Shown here: positions 63,131 to 64,000 of the stretch, piece by piece
Numbering within the stretch: the first letter of the stretch is position 1
Layout: each line of letters begins with the position of its first letter
DNA from: Tissierella sp. Yu-01
GTDB taxonomy: Bacteria > Bacillota > Clostridia > Tissierellales > Tissierellaceae
Assembly (NCBI RefSeq): GCF_029537395.1
Contig: NZ_CP120677.1
Location: forward strand, 620,001 to 684,000
Reading direction: 5' to 3'
DNA: 64,000 bases
Position numbers and translations under genes: made by a program
The notes under the pieces: generated by a model
What the model saw: only the letters and a program-made list of their open reading frames with translations
Told to the model about the DNA's origin: nothing
Databases searched by the model: none

Positions 63131-63147
63131 ATTTATTGCCAAAAGTT

Positions 63148-63170
63148 GCCCCAATAGGGGCTTTTTTTAT
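63148..63170 (+). terminator. Rho-independent terminator
   Basis: GCCCC (63148-63152) pairs with GGGGC (63157-63161) around AATA, followed by seven T. It separates the two racemase genes. Confidence 0.85.
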
Positions 63171-63302
63171 TATGAATAGGAAGGTTCAACTTTTCTAATT
63201 ATTAATATAGAACTTTCTTTAGAAGCTTTTCTTATAGCTATTCAGGAATGTTTACTGATGGAAGGTATTTTGCTATAGTATAAAAAAGGAAGGTGAAAAA
63301 TA

Positions 63303-64000
63303 ATGACTTATCCTAGAATCATAATTGATACTAAGAAAATACGACATAATGTAAAGACAGTTGTAAGGATAGCAAATGAAAATGGTATGAATGTAGCAGG
63401 TGTAACAAAGGGATTTTGTGCACATAAAGACATTGTAAGGATGTTTGTGCAAGGAGGAGTAATGTATTTAACTGACGCGCGAATAATCAATCTAAAGAAG
63501 TTAGAAGAATTTAATATTCCAAAGCTCTTATCAAGATTACCTATGCTATCAGAAGTACAAGATGTTGTGAGGTATTCAGATTATTCATTAAACTCAGAAT
63601 TAATTACTATGCAAGCTTTATCTTATGAGGCTCTGAGGTTAAATAAAATTCATGGGGTCATTATAATGGTAGATTTAGGGGACCTGCGAGAGGGGTATTT
63701 TAAAGAAGAGGAAATCTATGAAGTTATTAAGAAGATAAATAACTTAGAAGGAATAAAGTTAGCGGGAATTGGTACTAATCTTACTTGTTATGGAGGACTT
63801 ATTCCAAATAAAAAGCTCTTAAATAGGCTGATTAGCATCGGAGAAAAAATTGAAGATATGTTCGATATGAAATTAGAGATAATTTCAGGTGGTAATTCAA
63901 GCACTATTCATTTATTAAAGACTGATAAATTAGAAGGTATAAATAATTTAAGATTAGGGGAGTCCATAATGTGTGGTACTGAGTCAGCATATGGAGAATT
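63303..64000 (+). CDS. Second alanine/ornithine racemase family enzyme (3' end outside window)
   Basis: The ATG at 63303 follows AAAGGAAGGTGAAAAATA, and the frame stays open to the window end (232 residues). Motifs line up with the previous gene: VTKGFC (PLP Lys), DLGDLREG, GTNLTCYGG, ISGGNSST and LRLGESIMCG. It is a diverged tandem duplicate with its own ribosome site and the terminator at 63148 before it. Confidence 0.85.
   Translation, partial: MTYPRIIIDTKKIRHNVKTVVRIANENGMNVAGVTKGFCAHKDIVRMFVQGGVMYLTDARIINLKKLEEFNIPKLLSRLPMLSEVQDVVRYSDYSLNSELITMQALSYEALRLNKIHGVIIMVDLGDLREGYFKEEEIYEVIKKINNLEGIKLAGIGTNLTCYGGLIPNKKLLNRLISIGEKIEDMFDMKLEIISGGNSSTIHLLKTDKLEGINNLRLGESIMCGTESAYGE

Noticed and set aside
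1-64000. CRISPR array or rRNA/tRNA genes
   Set aside because: No regularly spaced direct repeats with unique spacers, and no rRNA or tRNA signature, was seen on either strand.

Overview
The window looks like part of the chromosome of a low-GC, endospore-forming anaerobic Firmicute of the Clostridia type. This rests on the AT-rich sequence, strong AGGAGG ribosome sites with frequent TTG/GTG starts, the sporulation genes (spoIIAA-spoIIAB-sigF, spoVAA-E, spoIIGA-sigE-sigG, ylmC/ymxH, a YhcN-type lipoprotein) and a dcw cluster with DUF881/sbp genes. The DNPR motif in MurE suggests meso-diaminopimelate peptidoglycan. Tandem ornithine/alanine-racemase-like genes at the right edge would suit an amino-acid fermenter, perhaps Tissierellales-like, but the species cannot be fixed from the sequence.

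Positions 1 to about 16,770 are the right part of an integrated mobile element whose left end lies outside the window. It ends in a leftward tyrosine recombinase, repeated arm-like sites, and then what I read as the 3' tail of the RNase P RNA gene (rnpB) followed by its terminator. If that reading is right, rnpB is the attachment site. Cargo includes poorly recognised proteins, two secreted proteins, a duplicated type I toxin-antitoxin-like module (a 33-aa hydrophobic toxin and a frameshifted relative), two candidate structured RNAs, an inverted-repeat-bounded hairpin-rich block next to a solitary adenine methyltransferase, and a two-gene cassette: a PHP-domain/SMC-like ATPase plus a phospholipase-D-fold nuclease. 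The cassette is the best candidate for a little-described conflict or defence system here.

From 16,957 to 41,794 is chromosomal backbone: an NlpC/P60 hydrolase, a divergent folD, the spoIIA operon behind a near-perfect sigma-H promoter and running on into spoVA, a class A PBP, hflX, yigZ, split TauE/SafE permeases, yebC, a P-type Ca2+-ATPase, a membrane-anchored Mrr-like protein, a THF riboswitch with folT, pduL, deoC and the YfmF/YfmH M16 pair.

From 42,043 to 61,837 is a long cell-wall, division and sporulation block: lgt, then the MraZ-box/mraZ-rsmH-ftsL-spoVD-murE-mraY-murD-ftsW-murG-murA-ftsQ-DUF881-DUF881-sbp-ftsZ cluster (no murF, murC, murB or ftsA at their usual places), then spoIIGA-sigE-sigG, ylmC and nrdR. 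Four upstream regions (hflX, lgt, spoIIGA, ylmC) share a dispersed structured motif that starts TATAAYGAGGT. The last 2 kb hold two tandem racemase paralogues, the second cut by the window edge. No rRNA, tRNA, CRISPR array or insertion sequence was seen.
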